Made by a program: the position numbers and the translations under genes
Notes under the pieces: model-generated
The model's database searches: none
Told to the model about the DNA's origin: nothing
Seen by the model: only the letters and a program-made list of their open reading frames with translations
In this document: positions 44,877 through 54,900 of the stretch, one piece after another
Numbering within the stretch: the first letter of the stretch is position 1
How the letters are laid out: every line of letters starts with the position of its first letter
Source of the DNA: Clostridiaceae bacterium M8S5
Lineage (GTDB): Bacteria > Bacillota > Clostridia > Tissierellales > MCWD3
Reading direction: 5' to 3'
Assembly: GCA_029227815.1 (NCBI GenBank)
Contig: CP118523.1
Span: forward strand, 2,108,001 to 2,172,000
Length of the DNA stretch: 64,000 nt

Positions 44877-45003
44877 TTATCACCATTCCTATTTATTAAA
44901 TTTATCACTACTATTGTTTCCATTAGCAATAAAAAATACTGGAATTTCTAATTACTATATTAGTTGTTGATATACCTTGAGTTGATTGACTCAGATTATA
45001 GAA

Positions 45004-45037
45004 CAAAAAAGTTCACCATAAATTAGTATGGCGAACT
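45004..45037 (-). terminator. Terminator of the RDD-like membrane protein gene
   Basis: AGTTCACCATA (45010-45020) pairs with TATGGCGAACT (45027-45037) with one mismatch; the minus strand continues TTTTTT. It lies in the 320-base gap between polX and 45199, where I see nothing else. Confidence 0.8.
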
Positions 45038-45198
45038 ACTATTTATTCAATATAAAACGCTATATTAATAACATGTATTATTTACTTGCTTATTTCTATA
45101 GTGTATATCTTTAATAATTGAATCTAACTGAGTATCATGTACCTCTATATATCATCAATAGTTATATTAACTAATATAATTAGCTTAGGATTAAGGTA

Positions 45199-46041
45199 CT
45201 ATTTTAATAAACTCAACCTTCTTTTTAGTTTAATTTTCATTACAAGTGTAAATATCAATACAATAATCTCAATAACTAATATAAATAAAAACATTGTAGA
45301 CAAACTTTTTTCTGGAAAATACAACCTTCCTTTAAATACATCAACTATGAGATAACTTAATTTAGAACTATGTATATATCCAATTACATTACTAACTATA
45401 AGGAAAACTCCACCAATTAAACTTCCTCTCCCTAGACCATAAAATCCAAATATACAAAGGAAAACAATCAAAAATTTTATTCCTATATCTGCCACAGAAT
45501 ATACATTGGATCCTAAGTAAGATCCTTTAAACAAATCTAATAAAACTATAAGATTAAGAATCGCTACTGTATATAAACCCGCTCTATTTACAAGATGGTA
45601 ATTTTCCCATATTTTATATTTAACAGCATTTAATCTACATCCTACAAGTAGTTCTCCTACAGATAAGAATTTACTTTTGCTAGATAGTACACTGTAATAA
45701 ATAAATACTAGTAATACAGTAATGGTTATGCCTAAGGGTGCAATTGTTATATCAAGCGTAATTTTATCAGCCATCCCTGATGTGATATCTAACCCTCTGA
45801 TATTGTAATATTTGAGGTAGCTGTAATTTTGCGAATTTTGTATAACTCCAGTATACGAATAATGCCCAAGTCTTAAAGTTCTCCATAATCCAAGCAAACC
45901 AAGGTAGATAACTATTCCAAGCAAAGCATCAACTACAGCTGAGACAAGTCCATTTGATTCTCCTTCTCTTAGAAATTGTTCTTCTGTCAACTTTTTTCTT
46001 TTATTTAAACATAACCCCAAAAGTAATCGATTCTCACCCAT
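45199..46041 (-). CDS. Membrane protein, weakly RDD-like
   Basis: 280 residues with about six hydrophobic helices. The N-terminus is polar (to about residue 30); helices follow at about 33-52, 98-115, 150-166, 180-200, 204-225 and 248-268. LSVGELLVGCRLNAVKYKIW after helix 2 recalls the motif of RDD membrane proteins, but the Arg-Asp-Asp positions are not clear. GGTAGGGG precedes the ATG at 46041. No function can be given. Confidence 0.65.
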   Translation of the reverse strand: MGENRLLLGLCLNKRKKLTEEQFLREGESNGLVSAVVDALLGIVIYLGLLGLWRTLRLGHYSYTGVIQNSQNYSYLKYYNIRGLDITSGMADKITLDITIAPLGITITVLLVFIYYSVLSSKSKFLSVGELLVGCRLNAVKYKIWENYHLVNRAGLYTVAILNLIVLLDLFKGSYLGSNVYSVADIGIKFLIVFLCIFGFYGLGRGSLIGGVFLIVSNVIGYIHSSKLSYLIVDVFKGRLYFPEKSLSTMFLFILVIEIIVLIFTLVMKIKLKRRLSLLK

Positions 46042-46170
46042 AATAACCCCTACCTTTCATAATTTTGAATTTCTTATTATAATAGCACCATTTGGTATAA
46101 ATTGCAATAGTATTATTAAAACATTTTATTTTTCAACTCTATAATTTATGTAATAAATATATAACAAAAT

Positions 46171-46202
46171 AAAAAAGGCTATCTTTATTGATAACCTTTT
46201 TT
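46171..46202. terminator. Terminator hairpin after the 42-residue protein gene
   Basis: AAAAAAGGCTATC pairs with GATAACCTTTTTT with one mismatch; A and T runs on both sides allow use in both directions. Confidence 0.85.
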
Positions 46203-46207
46203 AATGT

Positions 46208-46336
46208 TTATTCTTTTTCAAATGCTATAATATAATACTTCTCATCTAGCTCTTTTTCGAGAGAAGCAATTTTAGCAAGTTCATCATTCGATAAACTGGC
46301 TATTGGTACTTGGTTCAAATGATTAAAATCATCCAT
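46208..46336 (-). CDS. Small acidic protein of 42 residues
   Basis: From ATG 46336 (AAAGG nine bases upstream; ATG 46345 is an alternative) the frame gives MDDFNHLNQVPIASLSNDEL and ends KYYIIAFEKE. The protein is soluble, mostly helical, acidic, without Cys or a signal peptide. A terminator follows the stop directly, supporting a real gene. The composition resembles short clostridial proteins of unknown function. No partner gene is visible. Confidence 0.55.
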   Translation of the reverse strand: MDDFNHLNQVPIASLSNDELAKIASLEKELDEKYYIIAFEKE

Positions 46337-46599
46337 ACTCATCATCCTTTTCTACTTATAATTTATGTATTTATTAGTATTTACATATTCTCTTTTTTTA
46401 CAACTTTAACTCCTAATTTAACTGAAAAACGCACAACATTAACTGTGCGTTTTTTAGATCATAGTCTTTTATTAAAAACTGTGTTATCATTAAATAGATT
46501 AAGCATAATATCTTATTCTATTGTTTTTTCATTTTACCACGTAAATTATTTAACTTGGTAATAATAGCTATAAGTAAATCTTACTTGTTTTCCTATCTT

Positions 46600-47135
46600 C
46601 TATTTAATTATCATTTCCATATTAATTTGCCCTCTTTCACAATCATTCACATATCTTATTTTTTTATATAAACCTACGGCATTCTCATTTAAAACATCTG
46701 CATGTAAAAAACTTCTTTTAGCTCCCTCTTCTATTCCTCAGTTTATACAATGCTTTATTAGATATTTGCCTAAACCTTGATTTTGCTCAGATGGTTCTAC
46801 TGCTATTAATCTCAACCATAAACAAATACCTTTCTCAGAATCAAATCCGTAAAGGTTAACGAGTGCTATTCCAACTAGTTTTTGATTTTTTACATTACTA
46901 GTATCTTACTTGTTGGCGATGCATCCCACTTAGCTAGTTGTTCTGCCTCCTTACCATCAGAACCTCTAGATAAACCTGCACAAGCAAATGTTATTTTACT
47001 TCCTAAAGCATATTCTTCTTTCTTTATTGGTCTTATCTTGATATTGAATTTTAAGATTATGATCCCAAAAATCCATAAATTCACTAACGACTTTAACCCC
47101 TAGTTTCTCCATATCTGACAAAAATAAAGATTGTA
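46600..47135 (-). pseudogene. Degenerate GNAT N-acetyltransferase gene
   Basis: Two frames together give a GNAT protein: IRPIKKEEYALGSKITFACAG in one, then NVKNQKLVGIALVNLYGF and the acetyl-CoA loop EPSEQNQGLGKYLIKHC in the other, an in-frame TGA at 46738-46740, and ADVLNENAVGLYKKIRY to the stop at 46600. At least one frameshift (near 46895) and one nonsense codon are present. Upstream to about 47345, broken coding-like pieces (FFEGLNRVINECKKTIYIEY, MEKLGVKVVSEFMDFW) suggest a longer or second decayed gene. No function is retained. Confidence 0.75.
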
Positions 47136-47441
47136 CATATTCAATATATATAGTTTTTTTACATTCATTTATTACTCGATTTAGCCCTTCAAAAAAGCTT
47201 CCTTGCTATTTCTACCCAAAACACCTATATCTTGTTTTTTGTATCTATTAACTTATATTCAAAGAAAATATTTTCTGTGCTATCAATATCTTTGCTTCTT
47301 CTAGCTCTTCTTCTTCCATATACTTAATAGAACTATACTTAAATGTCTTTTATGCTTTTAAATCAAATTTCTTTGAATCAGTCCTTTCTCATTTTCAAAA
47401 CTCACCAGCAACACATAATAATAATGTCTAATAAAAACTTA

Positions 47442-48956
47442 TCATCTTTTTTTAAATAGAATTATGCATAATACGTATATATATACAACCCAAATACAAG
47501 TAGTAAAAAAATAAAGAGCTATCTTTGTAGTATTAGGAAGCCATACAAATACAAAACTCCACGACACTCCAGCATACAAAATGTACGGGATTAAATATAA
47601 ACAATATGTTACCCCTAGAACAAATATTAGTGAAATACACACCTTTATAAGACTTTTTATAGATATACTCTTAAATATTCTTTCTTTTTTTATTATTTCT
47701 TTAATTGATTTACCGAAAAAATACAGTATACTTATTATAATCAAACTTGAAAAGCCAACAATAAATACAGACACTCTATCTGCTCTTTTATTAAGATCTT
47801 TTATATTTCTATTTTTATAATAACTATTGTCGTTAATTATTCCACTAACTCCTGTACATATGAATTCTACGTACTCAGAATTAGAATTAGCTAGTACTGC
47901 TATCCCCTCTTTCTGATCTGGTTTAAACGTTATAAACGAAGAGTAATTTGGATTAGCTCCTCCGTGAGAAATTCTACCACCTATAGCCTGAAATACTTGC
48001 CAACCTGCAGCATATGATGATCCATACGTTGTTGGTGGAATAGTTCTATTTGGCTTATGAGATATCTCAATCAGACTATTACTAAATTTAGACTCCTTTG
48101 TTGCTCCCATCTGAATTTTAAGCCATTTTGCCATATCTTCACCACTTGATAAAATATATCCTGCTGGTTTATTCCCTCTATACTCAGGTGCATCATATCT
48201 TCTTGGTTTCAAAAATCCTATTTTATAACCTATTGCCATATCCTTAATATTGCTATCCTCTTTAAACAAATAAGTATTACGTAAATCTAGTGGTTTTAGT
48301 ATATTCTCTTCCATATATTTTTCATAACTCTGACCTGTAACCGTTTGTATTATTAATCCTAGTACATCATAATTTATCGTAGCATACCTAAATTTTTCAC
48401 CCGGCTTACTATCAAGCTTTATCTTTACTAGTGTTTTTACCGTTTGCTCTAATGCGTTATCTTCTATTGAAGCTGGTATTTTATCTATAGTGTTAAATGG
48501 TATTCCACTTGAATGATGCAATAATTGCTCTATAGTTATTTCAGCATTTTCACCTTCATAATTCACCTCAAACCAAGGAATATATTTAGATACTTTATCA
48601 TCAATATTAATAAGTCCATCTAGTTCCAATTGTAGAATTCCTAGTGCTGTAAACGCTTTACTTGTTGAGCCAAGTTCAAATAGTGTTTTATTAGTAACTA
48701 ATTTTTTTTTCTCAATATCTGAATATCCATAACATTTTTGATAAATAGTTTCAGGTCCTCTAACTATAGTTATAGAAAGTCCAGGTATCTTACCTTTGTC
48801 CATATTTTCTTGTATGAATTTGTCTATCTTTTCTTTTTGCTCTTGTGTCAATTCATATGTAGTATTACTATCTCCATCAGCTAGTACTGTTGTTGATGGT
48901 AAAATTAAGTTTATTATAATACCAAATATTATTAGTCGCGTTATTATTCTTCTCAT
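47442..48956 (-). CDS. Beta-lactamase-fold serine hydrolase with C-terminal membrane helices
   Basis: 504 residues from ATG 48956, which has AAGGAG seven bases upstream. Signal peptide about 1-26 (RRIITRLIIFGIIINLILP). Residues about 35-365 are the class C beta-lactamase/DD-peptidase fold with the SxxK motif in LGSTSKAF, YATINYDVLG in the YxN position (Thr replaces the usual Asn), and the ISHGGANP motif in the KTG/HxG position. Four membrane helices (about 385-500) end the protein. Such proteins act on peptidoglycan, D-amino-acid peptides or esters; beta-lactam resistance is not implied. Confidence 0.87.
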   Translation of the reverse strand: MRRIITRLIIFGIIINLILPSTTVLADGDSNTTYELTQEQKEKIDKFIQENMDKGKIPGLSITIVRGPETIYQKCYGYSDIEKKKLVTNKTLFELGSTSKAFTALGILQLELDGLINIDDKVSKYIPWFEVNYEGENAEITIEQLLHHSSGIPFNTIDKIPASIEDNALEQTVKTLVKIKLDSKPGEKFRYATINYDVLGLIIQTVTGQSYEKYMEENILKPLDLRNTYLFKEDSNIKDMAIGYKIGFLKPRRYDAPEYRGNKPAGYILSSGEDMAKWLKIQMGATKESKFSNSLIEISHKPNRTIPPTTYGSSYAAGWQVFQAIGGRISHGGANPNYSSFITFKPDQKEGIAVLANSNSEYVEFICTGVSGIINDNSYYKNRNIKDLNKRADRVSVFIVGFSSLIIISILYFFGKSIKEIIKKERIFKSISIKSLIKVCISLIFVLGVTYCLYLIPYILYAGVSWSFVFVWLPNTTKIALYFFTTCIWVVYIYVLCIILFKKR

Positions 48957-49663
48957 TATATTAAACGCTCCTTGTCTAAATTTTAATTTCATATCATATT
49001 ATCATTAACATCAAAATTTGATGGAACAAGTATTTAAATAATCTTCGCAATATTAATATTATATTAGTTAATTTACAGTATATTAGCTCTAAAAGAGTTC
49101 TTTTTATCTAGTTCTACTATTATAGTGATTATTACAAATTGAATTTTCTTTTATTCTTTTCTAATATAGAAAAATCTAAACACCTAAACCATACAATCTT
49201 ATTCTTTAAATAGTTTATTCTAAAAAATTTTTAATTGATTATGGTTATTTGAAAACTTATTAACGATTCTGATATTTTATCAAATTACTAGGAAAAGATA
49301 TTGAGGGTATATTTTATAATATTTTAGACGTAAACTATCTATTTATCAGTATACGCTTTATAAACAAAGAATAGGATTTCTTTTAGTTTAGTCAATGAAT
49401 TAATTATAGAATAGCTAATTTTACATATATAAATACCATATTTGTAATATTTTTATTTCTCCTTTAACTATTATACTACAATTCTCAATTTTTTCTCAAC
49501 TTATTTTGATAAATTGGGATGTACAATACGTTAAAATTTCCAATCATTTTGTTAGAAATCAATCATCAATTCTTTTTTTATCTTCTTTCAAACATTTACA
49601 TTTCATCTTGCTACTTGTTCATTCTTAATCCCTCATTTCTATAAAATAAATCAAGTCATTTTT
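48957..49663. other. Long AT-rich intergenic region
   Basis: About 700 bases between the hydrolase gene (leftward) and thrB (leftward). All six frames are closed by stops. It should hold the hydrolase promoter and the thrB 3' UTR. I see no RNA gene, array or clear hairpin terminator. Confidence 0.5.
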
Positions 49664-50548
49664 TTACTTTATAATTCTTGCTCCAATATTATCTATTTTC
49701 ACTTCTTTTATTATCCATTCATTTCCCATCTTCGACGATAATTCTTTAAGATTATTTATTACTTTTTGTCTATCTAAAGTTGATATTATTCCTAAAGTTG
49801 AACCTGCTCCACTTATAAAACAAGCTGTATTAGGCATATCATTAAGATGTCTATTTAATACTTCATATCCTGGTATAAGCTTACCTCTATATGGTTGATG
49901 TAACTTGTCTTTAAATGCTTCTTTCAACAACTTATCTTCACCACTACTTAAAGTACTAATTAACAATGCAACTCTGCTTACATTAAATACAGCATCTTTG
50001 TAGCTTATTTCTTTAGGTAATACTCCTCTAGACATTTTAGTTGAAAGCATAAAATTGGGAATCATAACATAGAACTTATAACACTTGTCTATTTTAACTT
50101 TACTATACAAGACTCTGTCATTTGCTTGTAGTGATGTAATCATTCCTCCAAAGATTGCTGGTGCTACATTATCAGGATGTCCCTCTATTTCAGTGGCTAA
50201 TTTAAGCATTTCCTTCTTATCTAGTATATTACCGCAAAAATAGTTCGCTGCCATTATACCTGCCACACTACAACTAGCACTACTACCAAGTCCTCTAGAT
50301 ACTGGTATTTGTGTGTTAAATATTATCCTTATACCATTTATTCTTTTGCCCATTACCTCATAGTATATCTTCATTGACCTATATACTAAATTATTCTCAT
50401 TTTTGTACTCTTGAGGACACCCCTTTAATATCACTCCTTTTTCTATTTGCTCAAAAAAGAAATTGTTCTGAATATCAAATGCTACTCCTAAGCTATCAAA
50501 GCCTGGGCCCATATTTGCACTTGTAGCTGGTACTGTAATTTTTATCAT
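49664..50548 (-). CDS. thrB: Homoserine kinase
   Basis: 294 residues of the GHMP kinase family. VPATSANMGPGFDSLGVAFD is the N-terminal substrate motif and PVSRGLGSSASCSVAGIMAA the ATP phosphate loop; EGHPDNVAPAIFGG and FISGAGSTLG are further family motifs. It phosphorylates homoserine. The ATG is 2 bases after the thrC stop, with AGGGAC as ribosome site inside thrC, so the two are coupled. The order thrC-thrB is read leftward and divergent from hom-lysC. Confidence 0.95.
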   Translation of the reverse strand: MIKITVPATSANMGPGFDSLGVAFDIQNNFFFEQIEKGVILKGCPQEYKNENNLVYRSMKIYYEVMGKRINGIRIIFNTQIPVSRGLGSSASCSVAGIMAANYFCGNILDKKEMLKLATEIEGHPDNVAPAIFGGMITSLQANDRVLYSKVKIDKCYKFYVMIPNFMLSTKMSRGVLPKEISYKDAVFNVSRVALLISTLSSGEDKLLKEAFKDKLHQPYRGKLIPGYEVLNRHLNDMPNTACFISGAGSTLGIISTLDRQKVINNLKELSSKMGNEWIIKEVKIDNIGARIIK

Positions 50549-50550
50549 TT

Positions 50551-52035
50551 TTACATCTGTCCCTTTATTGTTTTAAGCACTGCTGATTTCATAGTTTTAT
50601 TTGTGCAAGTCAAATTGTGAAGAATATCTTTTTTTTCTAAATCTCTTATTGGATATGGGACCTTGAGATTGTATTCTTTTGAAAGTTTATTTATTAGTTC
50701 AAATTCATTATATTCTGCTACTTCTTCTTTCTTCAATGCCCTGTATACACTTCCTGCAAATTTAAATGGGCTTGCAGTAGAAGCAATTATTATTTTCTTA
50801 TTATCACCTGATTGTTCTTGATACTTTGCACATACATGATAAGCTACTGCTGTATGTGTGTCCATTACATATTTATGATCTCTATACACTTTATCAATAG
50901 CTTTTGTTACTTCCACCTCACTAGCAAAATCTCCATAGAAATCAATTAATTTATTTTTATGATTATCTTCTATCTTATACTCATTATTATCTTTCAGAGA
51001 TTTCATATATCTAGATACCAACTTTGAATCCTTTGTGGTTTCATATAATAATCTTTCTAAATTACTAGACACCAGTATATCCATTGATGGTGAACTTGTC
51101 ACTATAAACTCTCTCTTTGTATCATATATCCCTGTCCCTATAAAATCAGTCAAAACTTTGTTTTCATTTGAAGCACATATGAGTTTATCTATTGGCAACC
51201 CCATTTTTTTCGCATAATATCCAGCCAAAATATTACCAAAATTACCTGTAGGCACTCCTATATTGATACTATCTCCTATACTAATCTCCTTATCTCTTAC
51301 TAACTTCATATAAGAATATATATAATATACAATTTGTGGCACTAATCTACCTATATTTATTGAATTAGCTGACGATAAGACAACCCCTTGTTCTACCAGC
51401 TTTTCTTTAAACTTTTTGTCTGTAAACATTTGCTTTACTCCATTTTGAGCATCATCAAAATTACCATCTATCATCACTACATTAGTATTTTCCCCTTCTT
51501 GAGATAACATCTGCATTTTTTGCACTTCGCTAACTCCATTTTTTGGAAAGAAAACTATAATCTTTATACCTTCAACATTCTTAAATCCCTCTAATGCTGC
51601 TTTTCCTGTATCTCCCGATGTAGCTGTAAGTATTACTATTTCATCATGTAAATCATTTTTTTTAGCTGATAATTTCATTAGATAAGGCAAAACTGACAAA
51701 GCTATATCTTTAAATGCCAAAGTTTGTCCATGAAATAATTCCAAGAAATACATATCTGAACACTTTTTTAAAGAAACTACCTCATGACTCCTAAATTTAT
51801 CATCATATGCCTTATATACACACTCTTTTAATTCTTCATATGTAAAATCTGTAAAATACATTTGTAGTATTTTCAAAGACAATTGTTTATAATCTAAACT
51901 TACTAATTCTTTAAGTTCATTTATTTTTGGTACTATATTTGGTATATATAAACCTCCATCATCTGCTAAACCATTTATTATAGCTTCAGATGGGGTTGCT
52001 TTTAACTCAGAATTTCTAGTGCTTATATATTGCAT
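50551..52035 (-). CDS. thrC: Threonine synthase
   Basis: 494 residues, the longer class of threonine synthase. The PLP Lys is in FHGQTLAFKDIALS; TATSGDTGKAALEGF binds the phosphate; NIGVPTGNFGNILAGYYAKKMG and SANSINIGRLVPQIVYY are family motifs. It converts O-phosphohomoserine to threonine. TTGGAGGG precedes the ATG at 52035. With thrB and the divergent hom and lysC genes it forms a complete route from aspartyl phosphate (apart from aspartate-semialdehyde dehydrogenase, not in the window) to threonine. Confidence 0.95.
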   Translation of the reverse strand: MQYISTRNSELKATPSEAIINGLADDGGLYIPNIVPKINELKELVSLDYKQLSLKILQMYFTDFTYEELKECVYKAYDDKFRSHEVVSLKKCSDMYFLELFHGQTLAFKDIALSVLPYLMKLSAKKNDLHDEIVILTATSGDTGKAALEGFKNVEGIKIIVFFPKNGVSEVQKMQMLSQEGENTNVVMIDGNFDDAQNGVKQMFTDKKFKEKLVEQGVVLSSANSINIGRLVPQIVYYIYSYMKLVRDKEISIGDSINIGVPTGNFGNILAGYYAKKMGLPIDKLICASNENKVLTDFIGTGIYDTKREFIVTSSPSMDILVSSNLERLLYETTKDSKLVSRYMKSLKDNNEYKIEDNHKNKLIDFYGDFASEVEVTKAIDKVYRDHKYVMDTHTAVAYHVCAKYQEQSGDNKKIIIASTASPFKFAGSVYRALKKEEVAEYNEFELINKLSKEYNLKVPYPIRDLEKKDILHNLTCTNKTMKSAVLKTIKGQM

Positions 52036-52080
52036 AATATCCCTCCAAATTATTAATTCAATACGTAACTTTTCATCTGA

Positions 52081-52157
52081 TGTTCTCTATAGAACAATAA
52101 AAATACCTAGTTTTGTTCAAGCATGTCTCAGAAAGTGAAGTCTGTAATTCAATTACA
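52081..52157. promoter_or_regulatory. Inverted repeats between thrC and hom
   Basis: Two perfect inverted repeats: TGTTCT-CTAT-AGAACA (52081-52096) and TGTAATT-C-AATTACA (52143-52157). The second sits inside a larger pairing of TCTCA/AAGT with ACTT/TGAGA (52126-52183). They are candidate operators for the divergent threonine genes; no T-box or riboswitch core is visible. Confidence 0.5.
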
Positions 52158-52259
52158 TTTGTTTTTAGTACACGTACTTTGAGATATTGTAACATTTATT
52201 TGATTAAAAAACAAGCTTTTATAGTTAATAATTAAATACCTGTAATTAAAATAAATTTC

Positions 52260-52288
52260 TTTACCAAAATTAATTATTATGTTATACT
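52260..52288 (+). promoter_or_regulatory. Candidate promoter of hom-lysC
   Basis: TTTACC (52260-52265), 17-base spacer, TATACT (52283-52288) with an extended TG at 52280-52281. Confidence 0.7.
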
Positions 52289-52366
52289 GTTTATCATTAT
52301 AGTACACTTGTGTTTTATAGGCGTACATATCTTGGAAATTACATCATAATAAGAAAGGTTGATAGT

Positions 52367-53599
52367 ATGAAAAAAATTGGTTTATTAGGCTTTGGAACCG
52401 TTGGCTGTGGAGTTTATGAAATAATTACTCAAAATAGTAATTATTTAAATAATAAAGTTGAAATTAGTAAAATACTCGTGAGAGATATTAATAAATCTAG
52501 AAATATTAATTTCCCCAAAGAAATATTAACAGACAATGCTGATGATATTATTAATGATCCTGATATTGATATTATTATAGCTGTAATTGGTGGTATTCAT
52601 CCATCTTATACTTATATTATAAAAGCTTTAAATAATGGTAAACATGTTGTCACTGCAAACAAAGCTGTTGTATCCAAATATTATAACGTCTTATTAAAAA
52701 CAGCCCATGAAAATAAAGTAGCATTTCTATTTGAAGCAAGTGTTGGTGGTGGTATCCCTGTTATAAAACCACTTAAACAAAATGTGAAAATAAATGATAT
52801 TGGTAAAATAAAAGGTATACTTAATGGCACTAGTAATTTTATTTTAACTAAAATGTCTGAAGAAAGTTATACTTTTGCTGATGCTTTAGCGTTAGCTCAA
52901 AAACTAGGGTATGCTGAAGCTGATCCTACTGATGATATTGAAGGATATGATATTGCAAGAAAGCTATCTATATTATCAAATATTGCTTTTAAAACTACAA
53001 CTAATTTACAAGATATTAAATGTAGAGGTATTAGCAATATTACAAAACTAGATATCGAAAAATTTAACCATTTTGGTAAAAAGGTTAAACTTATAGGCAG
53101 TGCTATAAAAAGCGGTTCAAATTATTGTGCAAGTGTAGAACCTATTTTAGTAGATAAAACTTCACCTCTTAGTGCTGTAAATGATGCCTTTAATATTGTA
53201 TCTGTTTCATGCAGTACTGTAGGAGAACTTCAGTTTTACGGACAAGGTGCTGGCAAAAAACCTACTGCTAATGCTGTTGTATGTGATATTATAGATATTT
53301 TACATGATGACTTTGATAACCCAATATGCTTTGATGAAAACTTAATTAAATCTGAAGGCATGAAGCTATTTAGAGGCAAATACTATATAAGGATAAATAC
53401 AGATAGTAATTTTGATATAGGTGAGATAACACGATTATTTGAAGAATCAAATATAAAAATCAATGTTGAAAAAGAAAAAGATACATTATTTATATTCACT
53501 GGTCTTGTGTCTGCTGAAAAGATAGATAATATTATGTCTTCAATAAAAGTTCGAAATTTTTGCTACGCTAGGCTAGATGACAATAAAGTAATAGCATAA
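52367..53599 (+). CDS. hom: Homoserine dehydrogenase
   Basis: 410 residues from ATG 52367, which has AAGAAAGG upstream; the reading frame is open further 5' but lacks a ribosome site there. The Rossmann motif is GLLGFGTVGCGVYEI; TANKAVVSKY, EASVGGGIPVIKPLK and GILNGTSNFILTKM with LGYAEADPTDDIEGYD are catalytic and substrate motifs. The last 70 residues resemble an ACT domain (YYIRINTDSNFDIGEITRLFEES), implying feedback by threonine. It is followed 22 bases later by lysC. Confidence 0.95.
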   Translation: MKKIGLLGFGTVGCGVYEIITQNSNYLNNKVEISKILVRDINKSRNINFPKEILTDNADDIINDPDIDIIIAVIGGIHPSYTYIIKALNNGKHVVTANKAVVSKYYNVLLKTAHENKVAFLFEASVGGGIPVIKPLKQNVKINDIGKIKGILNGTSNFILTKMSEESYTFADALALAQKLGYAEADPTDDIEGYDIARKLSILSNIAFKTTTNLQDIKCRGISNITKLDIEKFNHFGKKVKLIGSAIKSGSNYCASVEPILVDKTSPLSAVNDAFNIVSVSCSTVGELQFYGQGAGKKPTANAVVCDIIDILHDDFDNPICFDENLIKSEGMKLFRGKYYIRINTDSNFDIGEITRLFEESNIKINVEKEKDTLFIFTGLVSAEKIDNIMSSIKVRNFCYARLDDNKVIA

Positions 53600-53621
53600 T
53601 ATTCACATGGAGGATTATATT

Positions 53622-54845
53622 ATGAACAATATTCTTGTACAAAAATATGGTGGTACTTCTGTAGGATCATGCGAAAAAATAAAAAGAATTGCAGAAAATA
53701 TAGCAACTTGTAAAAAAAATGGTTCTAGAATTGTCGTTGTAGTTTCTGCTATGGGTGATACTACAAATCAGTTAACAAACAAGGCTTTCCAAATTTCTGC
53801 TCAACCCCCTAGTAGAGAATTAGATATGTTACTTGCTACTGGCGAACAAGTCTCCATATCTCTTTTAGCAATGGCTATTAAATCTCTTGGAGAAGATGTA
53901 ATCTCTCTTACTGGGGGGCAATGCGGTATCATAACTGATGATAATCATAAAAAAGCAAAAATCACTCAAATAAACACGGATAGAATCATATCTGAACTTG
54001 ATAAAGATAAAATTGTTATTGTTGCTGGATTCCAAGGAATAAACAATAGTAACGATATTACTACATTAGGAAGAGGTGGCTCAGATACAACTGCAGTAGC
54101 ATTAGCGGCTTCTCTAAAATCCAAAATCTGCGAAATATATACAGATGTTGATGGAGTATATACTACAGATCCAAGAAAAGTGAAATCAGCATCTTTGATT
54201 AAAACTATATCTTATGATGAAATGCTTGAACTAGCTAGTCTTGGAAGTACTGTACTTCATCCTAGAAGTGTTGAATTGGCTAGAAAATATAATGTTCCTG
54301 TTTCTGTAAAATCAAGCTACACTATGAATAAAGGTACTTTAGTTACGGAGGTAAAAAACATGGAAAAAATTGTTGTAAGAGGCTTGGCTCTAGATCAAGA
54401 GATTTCTAAAATTTCCATTTTAGAAGTTCCTGACAAACCAGGAATCGCATATAAATTATTTGCTGAATTGTCTAGTAAAAATATAACTGTAGATACTATC
54501 ATTCAAAATGTTAATAGAAATGCTATTAATGACATTTCTTTTACTGTTAATAGTACCGATTTAGAGGAATCAATAAGAATATGTGAAAATATTGTTACTG
54601 ATATAGGTGCTAAAAACGTCATTTATGATAATAATGTTAGCAAACTTTCTGTTGTTGGTGCAGGTATAACGTCTAGCAGTGAGGTAGCTTCTTTATTCTT
54701 TAAATCTCTTTACGAATTAGGAATAAACATACAAATGATCAGCTCCTCACAAATTAAGATATCATGTATTATAGAAACTGAACATGCTCTTAAAGCACTT
54801 ACTTATCTACATGATATGTTTCACCTAAACAAGTTAAATGAATAA
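53622..54845 (+). CDS. lysC: Aspartate kinase
   Basis: 407 residues from ATG 53622 (GGAGG nine bases upstream). VQKYGGTSVGSCEKI is the N-terminal phosphate loop; GFQGINNSNDITTLGRGGSDTTA and YTDVDGVYTTDPRKV are the catalytic core. Two ACT domains fill the C-terminus (about 255-407; LEVPDKPGIAYKLFAEL and LSVVGAGITSSSEVASLFF), the usual site of feedback by lysine or threonine. Co-transcribed with hom, so this kinase probably serves threonine synthesis; monofunctional type. Confidence 0.95.
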   Translation: MNNILVQKYGGTSVGSCEKIKRIAENIATCKKNGSRIVVVVSAMGDTTNQLTNKAFQISAQPPSRELDMLLATGEQVSISLLAMAIKSLGEDVISLTGGQCGIITDDNHKKAKITQINTDRIISELDKDKIVIVAGFQGINNSNDITTLGRGGSDTTAVALAASLKSKICEIYTDVDGVYTTDPRKVKSASLIKTISYDEMLELASLGSTVLHPRSVELARKYNVPVSVKSSYTMNKGTLVTEVKNMEKIVVRGLALDQEISKISILEVPDKPGIAYKLFAELSSKNITVDTIIQNVNRNAINDISFTVNSTDLEESIRICENIVTDIGAKNVIYDNNVSKLSVVGAGITSSSEVASLFFKSLYELGINIQMISSSQIKISCIIETEHALKALTYLHDMFHLNKLNE

Positions 54846-54900
54846 GTTGAATGTGTAATTTATTATATAGTAAATTATTAAATTGTTTAACTATTCAATT

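Noticed and set aside
47581..47820. Plus-strand reading frames opposite the beta-lactamase-fold gene and similar antisense frames throughout
   Set aside because: They lack ribosome sites and mirror true coding frames on the other strand, so they are shadows.
48957..49663. Possible RNA gene or array in the 700-base gap before thrB
   Set aside because: No repeat units, GC-rich structured segment or tRNA-like pattern was seen.
52036..52366. T-box leader ahead of threonine genes
   Set aside because: No GGGTGGNACCGCG-like T-box sequence or specifier stem is visible on either strand.
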